A program made the translations under genes and the position numbers. Shown piece by piece: positions 37,778 through 45,855 of a DNA stretch of 64,000 nt. Numbering within the stretch: position 1 is the first letter of the stretch; each line of letters starts with the position of its first letter. This DNA comes from Leuconostoc kimchii IMSNU 11154 (GTDB taxonomy: Bacteria > Bacillota > Bacilli > Lactobacillales > Lactobacillaceae). The notes under the pieces were generated by a model. The model made no database searches, was not told where the DNA came from, and saw nothing but the letters and a program-made list of their open reading frames with translations. The stretch covers positions 1,324,501-1,388,500 of the forward strand of contig NC_014136.1 of assembly GCF_000092505.1 (NCBI RefSeq). The letters are read 5' to 3'.

Positions 37778-37858
37778 TAACTGTCAAATAATCGTTCACC
37801 GAAATAACATTCTAATGGTACAATAATTGTTAGGGTACATGAAGGGTGACGGTTATTT

Positions 37859-38620
37859 ATGACTAAGGGACAGAAAACTATTGGGGCATTCATTTTAATT
37901 GGTGTGATTGGGGCTGTTATCGTCTATTTACCGATGCACAAACATCAGCAAAGCAAAGTACAACAATCGGTTAGACAGTCTCAGGTGGCACGAGCAAGTG
38001 ATAAGCTACCAAAAGGTGTGAGGGCATCAGATTGGCAGTTACTTTTAGTTAACAAGCAGCATATACATCAAAATGAGATCAATTTCAAAAAAGTCACGGT
38101 TGATACAAAACAATTGGATCAACGTATTGAACAACCGCTAGCTGACTTTCGTGCGGGTTCAAAACAGGCAGGTTATACAACAACGCTCGTTTCGGCTTAT
38201 CGATCTGTTGCCTATCAAACACAAATTTACAACCAATCGATTGCGCAACATGAGGCAGATGGGCTCAGTCAATCAGAGGCAACTAAATTAACGCAGAGTG
38301 TGATTCAGACGCCTGGTTCTTCAGAGCATCAAACAGGACTAGCAGTTGATTTAGCAGGTAGCGATGCTGTGGCTAAATATCCTATGTTAATGGCACAGAT
38401 GGATGAATTTGCTTCACAAAAATGGTTAATTCAACATGCACCAGATTATGGTTTTGTGCTACGGTATATGAATGATAAAAAGTCGGTTGCACAAACAGGT
38501 ATTGATTATGAATCGTGGCATTTTCGTTACGTTGGTGTCGCAAATGCTAAGTATATGACAAAACATCATCTCACTTTAGAAGCATATGTTGATGAATTAA
38601 CAAAATCCGGGAAAATTTAG
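37859..38620 (+). CDS. D-alanyl-D-alanine carboxypeptidase, VanY/LdcB family
   Basis: A 253-residue membrane-anchored peptidase of the M15B (VanY) family, trimming peptidoglycan stem peptides. A signal anchor occupies residues 8-25. Zinc-site motifs are present: SEHQTGLAVDLAG (HxxxxxxxD) and ESWHFRYVG (ExxH). YRSVAYQTQIYN is the conserved upstream block. Start ATG follows AAGGGTGA. Whether it cleaves D-Ala-D-Ala or an L,D bond cannot be decided from sequence alone. Confidence 0.9.
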   Translation: MTKGQKTIGAFILIGVIGAVIVYLPMHKHQQSKVQQSVRQSQVARASDKLPKGVRASDWQLLLVNKQHIHQNEINFKKVTVDTKQLDQRIEQPLADFRAGSKQAGYTTTLVSAYRSVAYQTQIYNQSIAQHEADGLSQSEATKLTQSVIQTPGSSEHQTGLAVDLAGSDAVAKYPMLMAQMDEFASQKWLIQHAPDYGFVLRYMNDKKSVAQTGIDYESWHFRYVGVANAKYMTKHHLTLEAYVDELTKSGKI

Positions 38621-38690
38621 AACAGAAAATCGGCAAAAATTTTGATATACTGAGTATGTATCATAATTAATAGAAATTAGGAGAATAGGT

Positions 38691-39332
38691 ATGATTGTAT
38701 TATCAGGAACCATTGGCGCTGGCAAAACAAGTTTAACCGAAATGTTGGCGGATCATTTAGAGTCAAAGGCATTTTATGAAAGTGTCGAGGATAATCCAAT
38801 TTTGCCTTTGTTTTATGATAACCCTAAAAAATATGGCTTTTTATTGCAAATTTATTTTTTAAATAAGCGATTGGCACAAATAAAAGTTGCCCAATCATCT
38901 GGAAAGAATAATATTTTAGATCGGTCAATTTATGAAGATGCGCTACTATTTCAATTAACAGCAGATCTTGATCGTGCAACACAAACAGAAGTAGACATCT
39001 ATAAATCACTTGTTGATAATATGATGGCGGATATCGCTGGCGTGGCAGATATTAAAAATCCTGATCTGCTCATTCATGTTCGTGTTAGCTTTGAAACCAT
39101 GCTTGATCGCATTGAAAAGCGTGGTCGTTCGTTTGAACAAATTGCTGGTAATCCGGGATTGTATGATTATTATAAGGAACTAAATAAGCGTTACGATGCT
39201 TGGTTTGAAGCATATGATCGATCACCTAAGGTACAAATTGATGGCGATCAATTTGATTTTGTCATGGATGATCATGCACGCGACCAAGTTCTAAATATGA
39301 TTGATGCAAAATTGTTAGAAGTTAATGCTTAA
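38691..39332 (+). CDS. Deoxynucleoside kinase
   Basis: A 213-residue deoxyadenosine/deoxyguanosine kinase of the dNK family, for nucleoside salvage. P-loop IVLSGTIGAGKTSL at 2-15, then the substrate block SVEDNPILPLFYDNPKKYGF, ILDRSIYEDALLF (DRS motif), and the lid with RIEKRGRSFEQ. The length is normal. A long palindromic terminator begins within the last codon. Confidence 0.93.
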   Translation: MIVLSGTIGAGKTSLTEMLADHLESKAFYESVEDNPILPLFYDNPKKYGFLLQIYFLNKRLAQIKVAQSSGKNNILDRSIYEDALLFQLTADLDRATQTEVDIYKSLVDNMMADIAGVADIKNPDLLIHVRVSFETMLDRIEKRGRSFEQIAGNPGLYDYYKELNKRYDAWFEAYDRSPKVQIDGDQFDFVMDDHARDQVLNMIDAKLLEVNA

Positions 39333-39370
39333 CAAAAGACGATGAGTCATGACTCATCGTCTTTTGTTAA
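39329..39370. terminator. 42-bp perfect palindrome, terminator
   Basis: TTAACAAAAGACGATGAGTCA (39329-39349, read in two parts) is followed immediately by its exact reverse complement to 39370. As RNA it makes a long hairpin with a TTTTG run in the 3' arm, and it can act in either direction. It separates the kinase from proC. Confidence 0.85.
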
Positions 39371-39391
39371 AATATACATTGGAGGTTAGAT

Positions 39392-40159
39392 ATGATTAAG
39401 TATGGTTTTATTGGTACAGGCAATATGGCACAGGCCATCATTACTGGGTTACTAAACAAGAATGTGCCAGCGAGTGATATTGGCGTTACCTCGCCACGTT
39501 CAGCTGACAAGTTAGCTGAACGATTCGGGATAGTAGCTTTGCCGGCACAAAATCTTATTGATGACAGTGATATCATTATTTTAGCTTTTTTGCCTAATCA
39601 ATTAGAAAATGTGACGGCACAATTAGATTTTAAAAATAAGCTTGTTGTGTCTGTTTTGGCTGGTGTGACAGTTGCTCAATTAACGTCAGCGACACACACC
39701 ACACAGGTCGTGCGTACGTTGCCGAATGTCAATGTTGCCATTAATCTTGGTGTGACAGCTTTTTCTCAGACAAAATTAACGGCGGAAAATAATCATGTTT
39801 TTCAAACATTTTCATCTTACCTGGGCGAACGTGTTGCTGTAGATGAATCACAATTTGCAGTCTTCTCGGCCATTGCTGGATCAGGGCCAGCCTATGTGTT
39901 TAAATTTATTGATGCATTAGCACAAGCAGGTGTTGAAAATGGATTAGAACCGACATTGGCGACAAAAATTGCGACACAAACTGTATTGGGATCTGCTAAA
40001 ACATTATCATTAAGTAAACAAACAGCACAAGAACTACAAGACACAGTTGCATCACCTGGCGGATCAACACGTGCAGGATTAGATGATTTTAAGGCACAAA
40101 ATTTTGATGAGACGATATTACATGCTATAAATGCTACCATTTCACATAAGCATTTGTGA
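39392..40159 (+). CDS. proC: Pyrroline-5-carboxylate reductase
   Basis: A 255-residue P5C reductase, last step of proline synthesis. NAD(P) motif GFIGTGNMAQAIITG at 5-19; VVRTLPNVNVAINLGVTAF; the hallmark AIAGSGPAYVFKFIDALAQAG and TVASPGGSTRAGLDD. The length is slightly under the family average. Start follows GGAGG. proA and proB are not in the window. Confidence 0.95.
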   Translation: MIKYGFIGTGNMAQAIITGLLNKNVPASDIGVTSPRSADKLAERFGIVALPAQNLIDDSDIIILAFLPNQLENVTAQLDFKNKLVVSVLAGVTVAQLTSATHTTQVVRTLPNVNVAINLGVTAFSQTKLTAENNHVFQTFSSYLGERVAVDESQFAVFSAIAGSGPAYVFKFIDALAQAGVENGLEPTLATKIATQTVLGSAKTLSLSKQTAQELQDTVASPGGSTRAGLDDFKAQNFDETILHAINATISHKHL

Positions 40160-40174
40160 GTCTTGGTATCTTAT

Positions 40175-40216
40175 AATGAAATTGTAAGCTAACAGGGCGT
40201 ACAGTTTCATTTTTTT
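40175..40216 (+). terminator. proC terminator
   Basis: AATGAAATTGT (40175-40185) pairs with ACAGTTTCATT (40201-40211), then T to 40216. It abuts the end of convergent pepS. Confidence 0.85.
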
Positions 40217-41444
40217 ATGCCCAATCACCAGAACGAAAAACAGGAACTACTGTACCATCATGTGTAACACCATCAATCATCATATCAGATGAGCCAATCA
40301 TGAAATCAACGTGAACATCTGAAATATTCCAACCGCGTTTTGCTAGATCTTCTGGTTTATCAGTTTTGCCACCAGTGATATTGGAAGCATATGCTGCACC
40401 AATTGCCAAGTGATCAGAAGCATTTTCATCAAACAGTGTGTTATAAAATAAAACACCACCCTGAGCAATGGGTGAGGGATCTGGGACAAGAGAAACTTCA
40501 CCAAGTGATTTTGAGCCATCGTCAGTAGCAATTAACTTTTCTAAAACATCACGGCCTTTTGTGGCTGTTGCTTTGACAATGCGGCCATTTTCAAAATCTA
40601 GCGTGATATTTTCAATTAAGTTCCCCTGATAAGATAGTGGTAAAGTTGCTGCGACATGGCCATTAATATGGCGGTTGTCTGGTGCAGTAAAGACTTCTTC
40701 AGTGGGCATGTTTGGAATAAAAATATGACCAGCTTTGTCATGCGAAAAAGCCGCTTCCCAAATATGTCCTGTCGCTAATCCAATCGTAAAATCTGATTTG
40801 TCGTTTTTGTAGTGTAATTCTTTGAAATTCTGCTCATTTAGCCAATCGGCTTTTTCTTTCAGATGTTCGATATGAGTCGTCCAGTTTTCAAGTGCGTCTG
40901 ACGTTTCATCTACGCGGACATCTTTTAAAATTTCTTCCCATAAACGTTCAACTGCATCGGTGCCATCCAAATTGGGAAATACTTTTTCCGCCCATTTCTG
41001 ACCAGCAGCAGCGACAACTAACCATGAAATATCATCTTTCATGGTTGCTTCTCTTACTCGACCTAGGGCTTTTTGTTTAGATTTAGTGAAAGTATCAAGC
41101 CGTATAGGATCGACGTTGGACAAACCATCAGGATCTTGCGATACAAGAGAAATGCGTGATGCGTAATTATCCATTAGTTCATTCGCCTTTGCAACTTCAT
41201 AGGCGGGAATATTTTCTAAACGGTCAGCAGGTGCATACGTTAGAAAGTCTTTTGTTATCTGTTGATCAGACCATTCTAAGACAACTTCTCGTGCACCAGC
41301 TTGATAAGCTGCACGAACAATTTTACGAGCAAAGTATGCTTCATCAACGGCTGCGTACAAAATAATTGTTTGACCAGGTTGAACATTGACGCCACGTTTG
41401 ATGATGAGATCAGCATATTTATCTAATTTTGTTTCTAATGACAT
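40215..41444 (-). CDS. pepS: Aminopeptidase PepS (M29 family)
   Basis: A 409-residue M29 (thermophilic-type) metalloaminopeptidase, PepS/AmpS-like, removing N-terminal residues from peptides in the cytoplasm. Blocks include KYADLIIKRGVNVQPGQTI at the N-terminus, IPNMPTEEVFTAPDN (metal-ligand Glu region), GGVLFYNTLFDENASDHLAIGAAY and VDFMIGSSDMMIDGV at the C-terminus. There is no ribosome site next to the ATG; a GGAGG lies 41 bases upstream, beyond a hairpin. It is convergent with proC. Confidence 0.95.
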   Translation of the reverse strand: MSLETKLDKYADLIIKRGVNVQPGQTIILYAAVDEAYFARKIVRAAYQAGAREVVLEWSDQQITKDFLTYAPADRLENIPAYEVAKANELMDNYASRISLVSQDPDGLSNVDPIRLDTFTKSKQKALGRVREATMKDDISWLVVAAAGQKWAEKVFPNLDGTDAVERLWEEILKDVRVDETSDALENWTTHIEHLKEKADWLNEQNFKELHYKNDKSDFTIGLATGHIWEAAFSHDKAGHIFIPNMPTEEVFTAPDNRHINGHVAATLPLSYQGNLIENITLDFENGRIVKATATKGRDVLEKLIATDDGSKSLGEVSLVPDPSPIAQGGVLFYNTLFDENASDHLAIGAAYASNITGGKTDKPEDLAKRGWNISDVHVDFMIGSSDMMIDGVTHDGTVVPVFRSGDWA

Positions 41445-41490
41445 GTTATCTATTATGTTAGATATATTTATAAATCTAACATATTCCTCC
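41445..41490 (-). promoter_or_regulatory. pepS leader: hairpin, displaced GGAGG and 4-codon ORF
   Basis: On the - strand GGAGG (41490 to 41486) is followed 3 bases later by ATG TTA GAT TTA TAA, a 4-codon reading frame. ATGTTAGAT (41482 to 41474) pairs with ATCTAACAT (41463 to 41455). Folding this hairpin brings GGAGG about 13 bases from the pepS ATG. A CATAAT box 7 bases before the ATG offers a leaderless alternative. Confidence 0.45.
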
Positions 41491-41616
41491 GTAAAATTTT
41501 AATGATGCATTAATTATCTCATGAAAAGTTAACGCCTTCAAGTTGTCAATCATGCAAATTATTGATTTGTGATATAAGATTAATGTAATAAGCGCGCGAA
41601 TGAGCTATAAATTTTG

Positions 41617-41622
41617 TATAAT
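41617..41622 (+). promoter_or_regulatory. -10 box of the GH25 gene, probably leaderless
   Basis: Perfect TATAAT ending 7 bases before the ATG at 41630; no ribosome site precedes it. A second extended -10 (TGATATAAG) lies near 41568-41576. Confidence 0.5.
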
Positions 41623-41629
41623 GGATATT

Positions 41630-42367
41630 ATGATGAATAACTCTGTAATAACACAAAAAAACAACACAAAAAAATCATTATCATTTTTGACTTGGCTTCT
41701 GATTATCGGTGGTATGATTGCTACTGGTGGGGTATGGTTCTTTGCTAAACCGGTGTTACCAGTAGCGGATACGACACCGCCCGGTTTCTCGGTACAGGGC
41801 GTGGCAATTAACCAAACGTCTGGCTATGTTGATTATCATAATTTAACATCCAACGGTATTGATTTTACTTACTTGCGTGCGACAACGGGCGCATCTTTTT
41901 CTGATGATGATTATCAATCGAATTACGATCGTGCATCCGCAGCTAAGCTAAAAGTCGGTAGTATACAGGTTTATGATTCAAGTACCAATGCCGATACACA
42001 AGCACAATATTTTATTGATAAAGTTGGCGATAAAATAGGACAGTTACCGATTGCTATTTATGTCACGCAAGATCAAGTGTCTGCGCAAGATAGTAAAGAA
42101 CGTTTAGCTACCTTAATTCAGACATTGACCGCACATTATGAGAAGGCGGTTGTCATATATACTACTCCTGATGTTAAGAAGCAACTTGCATCAACCATTT
42201 CGCAAACAAAGTATTGGTTGATCAGTAGTCACGCTAATGATAAAAAGGTGACCAATCAATTTATTCAGTACAGTGAAGATCATACAATAGGAACGGGTTT
42301 GAAGGCGATAAAGATGCCAACTAGTGTCTTTAATGGCACAGAAAAAGAATTTGAGGAGATAAAATGA
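41630..42367 (+). CDS. Membrane-anchored GH25-type lysozyme-like protein
   Basis: About 245 residues: a short cytoplasmic tail, one transmembrane anchor (FLTWLLIIGGMIATGGVWFF), then a glycoside hydrolase 25 (Cellosyl/muramidase) fold outside the cell. Typical starts of strands are VQGVAINQTSGYVDYHNL and IDFTYLRATTGASFSDDDY (the second Asp pair position), but the expected opening D-x-S/D and later DxE residues are altered (AINQT, AIYVTQ), so hydrolase activity is uncertain. Starts at 41630 or 41633 (ATG ATG). The stop overlaps the next gene (ATGA). Confidence 0.75.
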   Translation: MMNNSVITQKNNTKKSLSFLTWLLIIGGMIATGGVWFFAKPVLPVADTTPPGFSVQGVAINQTSGYVDYHNLTSNGIDFTYLRATTGASFSDDDYQSNYDRASAAKLKVGSIQVYDSSTNADTQAQYFIDKVGDKIGQLPIAIYVTQDQVSAQDSKERLATLIQTLTAHYEKAVVIYTTPDVKKQLASTISQTKYWLISSHANDKKVTNQFIQYSEDHTIGTGLKAIKMPTSVFNGTEKEFEEIK

Positions 42368-43365
42368 TTAAATTCGGTGTTATTGGTACCAATTGGATTA
42401 CAAAAATGTTTATTGAAGCGGCATATAAAACTGGCGAATATGAGCTTACAAAAATTTATTCTCGTACAGAGGCACGGGGTGAAGCATTTTTAAACACCTT
42501 GGCAGTTGATGATGTGGATATTGTGACAACGTTGAGTGACTTATACACAAATATCGATGTTGTTTATATTGCTTCGCCTAATGCGTTTCACTTTGAACAA
42601 TCAAAAGTAGCCATTGAATCCGGTGTACATGTGATTGTTGAAAAACCAACAACAAGTAATCCAACAGAATTTAGTGAAATTGAACGCGTGTTAGCCCAAC
42701 ATCCTGAGGTGCGCTATTTTGAAGCTGCGCGCCATATACATCAACCTAATTTTAAGCTCATTCAACAAACAATGGGTGAATTGACACAATTACAGGGTGC
42801 AACGCTTGTTTATCAAAAATATTCTTCACGTTATGATGCCTATTTGGCAGGTGAAGAGCCTAATGTATTGACACGTACCTATAGTGGTGGCGCGTTATAT
42901 GATCTTGGTGTTTATCCAATCTATGCTGCTATTGCGCTGTTTGGCGCACCACGTGCTGTACAGTATTTACCAACGTTACTGACTAATGGTGCGGATGGCA
43001 AAGGTACGGCCAACCTGTTTTATGATGACTTTAATGTTACGGTATTATTTGGTAAAAGTGCTAACTCTTATCTACCAAGTGAAATTTATGGACTAAAAGA
43101 AACCCTCTCAATATCAAACATTGCTGAATTAGAGACAGTAACTTATTATGATGGTGATGGGCAACAGGATAACATTGGTCAAGTCATTGATGATAACCCA
43201 ATGATTCACGAAGCACAAGATTTTGCGGATGTGATTAATGATCCTGTAGGTAATCATGTGCGTTATAGTCAATGGTTTCAGCTTGCTAAACAAGTCAACC
43301 AAACCTTGTTTGACCTACGTTCGTCGGCAAATATTGTATTTCCGGCTGATCAGAAAGAATATTAA
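42364..43365 (+). CDS. Gfo/Idh/MocA family oxidoreductase
   Basis: A 333-residue NAD(P)-dependent oxidoreductase. Rossmann motif KFGVIGTNWITKMF at 3-16, the family EKP motif in VIVEKPTTSNP near 94-104, and the C-terminal substrate domain with GGALYDLGVYPIY. Substrate is probably a sugar or cyclitol derivative but is not identifiable. It is coupled to the GH25 gene by a 4-base overlap and lies 3 bases before the helicase gene. Confidence 0.9.
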   Translation: MIKFGVIGTNWITKMFIEAAYKTGEYELTKIYSRTEARGEAFLNTLAVDDVDIVTTLSDLYTNIDVVYIASPNAFHFEQSKVAIESGVHVIVEKPTTSNPTEFSEIERVLAQHPEVRYFEAARHIHQPNFKLIQQTMGELTQLQGATLVYQKYSSRYDAYLAGEEPNVLTRTYSGGALYDLGVYPIYAAIALFGAPRAVQYLPTLLTNGADGKGTANLFYDDFNVTVLFGKSANSYLPSEIYGLKETLSISNIAELETVTYYDGDGQQDNIGQVIDDNPMIHEAQDFADVINDPVGNHVRYSQWFQLAKQVNQTLFDLRSSANIVFPADQKEY

Positions 43366-43368
43366 TTA

Positions 43369-44697
43369 ATGACAATCAAACAAGAATTACAAGACAAGTT
43401 TAAAACAGACTTTGAAAAGCCAACACCCATACAAGATGCTGTATGGGAAAGATTTTCAGATGGTGAGAGTGTATTTGGTCTAGCACCAACTGGCACAGGA
43501 AAAACACTGGCATTTATCTTACCTTTATTGTCGCGTATTGATACGCATGCCAAGCGAACACAAGTGTTGATTTTAGCACCGAGTCAAGAGTTAGCGATGC
43601 AAACAACAGCTGTCGCGCGCGAATGGGGCGCACAGGTTGGCGTGTCAGTGGCGAGCTTAATTGGTGGCGCTAATGGTCGACGTCAGGCAGATAAATTAAA
43701 AAAAGAAAAGCCACACATCGTCATTGGTACGCTTGGTCGTGTATTAACAATGTCTGAAGGCGGTGTATTAAAATTAAATACCCTCCAAACAGTTGTTTTT
43801 GATGAAGCAGACGAGATGCTGACAGATGAACGCCATGATAGTTTGCAAGCACTTGCTGACCAACTCCCAACAAGTGTACAACTTGGCTTATTTTCTGCTA
43901 CATCAGGTGTTGATTTGAAATATGTTTTTGATACGTTTCATCAAGAAGTACGACCAATTTCAGTAGGGACAGATGCGCCTGCAGCAATTAAGCATGAATT
44001 CCAATATGTTGATCAAAAAGCTAAATCAAATATACTGATTCAATTAGCGCGACATAACCAGCAAGCCTTAGTTTTTTTCAATACAATTAGTGCTTTGGTG
44101 AGTATGCAAGCGACCTTACAACATGCACATGTGAGTGTCATGAGTATTGGTAGTAATGATAAGCGTCAAGTTCAGCGTGCTGATGCGTTACGTCTTTTTA
44201 AAAAAGGTGAGGTTGCGCTGTTATTAGTAACCGATGTTGCTGCCCGTGGGCTAGATATCGAGGACTTGCCATTAGTTATTAATGCACAAATACCACAAAG
44301 TAAAAAAACTTATGTCCATCGTACGGGTCGTACAGGCCGTATGGGTAAAGCTGGTCAGGTGTTAAATCTTGGCAATGATCATGATATTAGAAATCTGAAG
44401 CGGGAATTAGGGGATGATTTTGAATTAGTTAAGGCAGTTAATCTGCATGATGAAAAGCCAAAACAGGCTCGTAGTGTGACGAAAGATTTGAAATATACGC
44501 TTGATGACCAGGTTACTGCTGAGAGTACAGTTAACAAGACGATTGCTAAACAACATCAACATGTTTCAAACCAAAAATCAACGATAGTTGAATCGAAGCG
44601 TTTGTCGTCTGTTATTGATAAACCTAAAAAGAAGAAACGCTTGAAAGCATCAAAAGATAAAGGAAAGCCGAAATGGGCAAATAAACGTGAAGAATAA
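43369..44697 (+). CDS. DEAD-box RNA helicase, CshB-like
   Basis: A 442-residue DEAD-box helicase. Motifs in order: Q motif TPIQDAVWERF, I APTGTGKT, Ia PSQELAMQ, Ib GTLGRVL, II DEADEM, III SAT, IV LVFFNT, V TDVAARGLDI, VI HRTGRTGRMGKAG. A basic C-terminal tail (KPKKKKRLKASKDKGK) should bind RNA. Size and features fit the CshB group, active in cold adaptation and RNA turnover. The ribosome site is weak (AGAAAG). Confidence 0.92.
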   Translation: MTIKQELQDKFKTDFEKPTPIQDAVWERFSDGESVFGLAPTGTGKTLAFILPLLSRIDTHAKRTQVLILAPSQELAMQTTAVAREWGAQVGVSVASLIGGANGRRQADKLKKEKPHIVIGTLGRVLTMSEGGVLKLNTLQTVVFDEADEMLTDERHDSLQALADQLPTSVQLGLFSATSGVDLKYVFDTFHQEVRPISVGTDAPAAIKHEFQYVDQKAKSNILIQLARHNQQALVFFNTISALVSMQATLQHAHVSVMSIGSNDKRQVQRADALRLFKKGEVALLLVTDVAARGLDIEDLPLVINAQIPQSKKTYVHRTGRTGRMGKAGQVLNLGNDHDIRNLKRELGDDFELVKAVNLHDEKPKQARSVTKDLKYTLDDQVTAESTVNKTIAKQHQHVSNQKSTIVESKRLSSVIDKPKKKKRLKASKDKGKPKWANKREE

Positions 44698-44731
44698 ATG
44701 CTTTAGTCATTTCCAGTAAAGCAGAAAAGGT

Positions 44732-44760
44732 TTGACTTTTGCTTGTGAGAGAACTATAAT
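44732..44760 (+). promoter_or_regulatory. suf operon promoter
   Basis: TTGACT (44732-44737), 17-bp spacer, TATAAT (44755-44760). It drives the leader peptide and the XRE-suf genes. Confidence 0.88.
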
Positions 44761-44794
44761 CAATTCAAAATAGTTTGATAGGAAATACACAAAT

Positions 44795-44863
44795 ATGCGT
44801 AATATGTACCAAGACAATATTAATGATAATACTATTTCTGCCCGACTTCTCATGAAAGACTAA
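44795..44863 (+). CDS. 22-residue leader peptide of the XRE-suf operon
   Basis: ATG at 44795 after AGGAAA (9-base spacing) encodes MRNMYQDNINDNTISARLL plus MKD, then TAA at 44861. It is far too short for an enzyme, has good translation signals and lies between a consensus promoter and a terminator. Its last codons (Ala16 to Leu18, GCC CGA CTT) form the left arm of the first hairpin in the leader. The leucine leader at 51307 also begins MRN and ends with a Leu-rich run. An alternative is a signalling peptide for the adjacent Rgg/PlcR-like regulator, but it lacks a hydrophobic C-terminus. Confidence 0.75.
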   Translation: MRNMYQDNINDNTISARLLMKD

Positions 44864-44967
44864 GTGGGCATTTTTGCAACTGCCTACTGTTCTTACTTGT
44901 AGACGTAGACAGTTGGGTATATTTAATGGCAGCACCCTAACTGATATTTAAGTTAGGGTGCTTTTTT
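44840..44967 (+). promoter_or_regulatory. Five-helix transcription attenuator of the suf operon
   Basis: Mutually exclusive stems: 44840-44848 with 44862-44869; 44863-44870 with 44881-44888; 44877-44887 with 44905-44915; 44911-44918 with 44934-44942; and the terminator 44931-44942 with 44951-44962 (12 perfect bp, then T). A ribosome stalled near codons 11-19 would free the second stem, block the third, allow the fourth (antiterminator) and permit read-through; without stalling the terminator forms. Confidence 0.7.
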
Positions 44968-44994
44968 GTAGGTTAACAAGGAGTCGTGGTAAAT

Positions 44995-45855
44995 ATGATA
45001 AATATTGAAAAATTTATTGATGCTAGAAAGCAATTAAAATTATCACAAGCTACCTTATCTGATGGTATTTGTACACAAGCAACGTTATCAAAATTTGAAA
45101 ATCATCAACAAATACCTGCTTTTGATATCATGATGGCGTTATGTGAGCGTTTAGATATTACTTTAAATGATATTTTTCCGATAAAAGTGAGTAAACGGCA
45201 AAACGAGACAGTATTGTGTCATGCGATGACGTCACTTGGTTATCAAAATCTGACGAATTTTGATAAATACATGTATAATTTGGATGGACGGCTTTTAGGT
45301 ATATTCGAGGTCGGAAAGTATCAAATCATGCAATATTTTGCAACTGTAATTTGGCGAAAAGACGATGGGCAAGCAAAACAATTAATCAAACAAATTGACA
45401 TTGTGAGTTTATCATCAGCGCAGCAATATGCATTTTACGCCATTACCTTACACTATTATTATCACTCGGGTAGATTAGATGCGGCACGAAAAATATTTGA
45501 GGATCTCAAAAAATACAAACAGCTGATTTTTTTGGATCAGTATTCAATATTTCATGCGATCACAATGTATTTATTGTCACAATATCAGCTGTTAGTTAAA
45601 AATTATAAGTGTGCGATGACGTTTGCTACTGAAGCAATTGAACAAACTACCAAAAATAATAGTACCTATTTTTTGGATAATTTATTTTGGTTAATGATTG
45701 AAGTTAGTGATACATGGGAAAGTCAGTCGTTTGTGGTCAATGAAATGATTAAAAGCGCGCGTGTGATTGCTAAAATGCACGGTAATGAAGAACTCTTAAA
45801 TAAAATCGAACAACGAAAAAGGGAAAATGGCAATGACAACATTAAAAATAGTTGA
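44995..45855 (+). CDS. XRE-family regulator of Rgg/PlcR type, suf-linked
   Basis: A 286-residue regulator with an N-terminal XRE helix-turn-helix (residues about 6-60: ARKQLKLSQATLSDGICTQ then LSKFENHQQIP) and an all-helical, TPR-like C-terminal part rich in Tyr and Leu. The layout is that of RNPP/Rgg regulators, many of which bind short peptides. Start is ATG 44995, 11 bases after AAGGAG; GTG 44986 is too close. Its end overlaps sufC by 23 bases, so it is part of the suf operon, and no IscR or SufR gene is present here. It may be the operon's own regulator. Confidence 0.82.
   Translation: MINIEKFIDARKQLKLSQATLSDGICTQATLSKFENHQQIPAFDIMMALCERLDITLNDIFPIKVSKRQNETVLCHAMTSLGYQNLTNFDKYMYNLDGRLLGIFEVGKYQIMQYFATVIWRKDDGQAKQLIKQIDIVSLSSAQQYAFYAITLHYYYHSGRLDAARKIFEDLKKYKQLIFLDQYSIFHAITMYLLSQYQLLVKNYKCAMTFATEAIEQTTKNNSTYFLDNLFWLMIEVSDTWESQSFVVNEMIKSARVIAKMHGNEELLNKIEQRKRENGNDNIKNS

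Noticed and set aside
39329..39370. Palindrome as a replication origin or recombination site
   Set aside because: Position between two genes, T run and AT flanks fit a terminator; no iterons or DnaA boxes seen.
44986..45855. Suf regulator as part of a toxin-antitoxin or phage module
   Set aside because: It has a long helical C-terminal domain, overlaps sufC and no partner toxin or phage gene is present.
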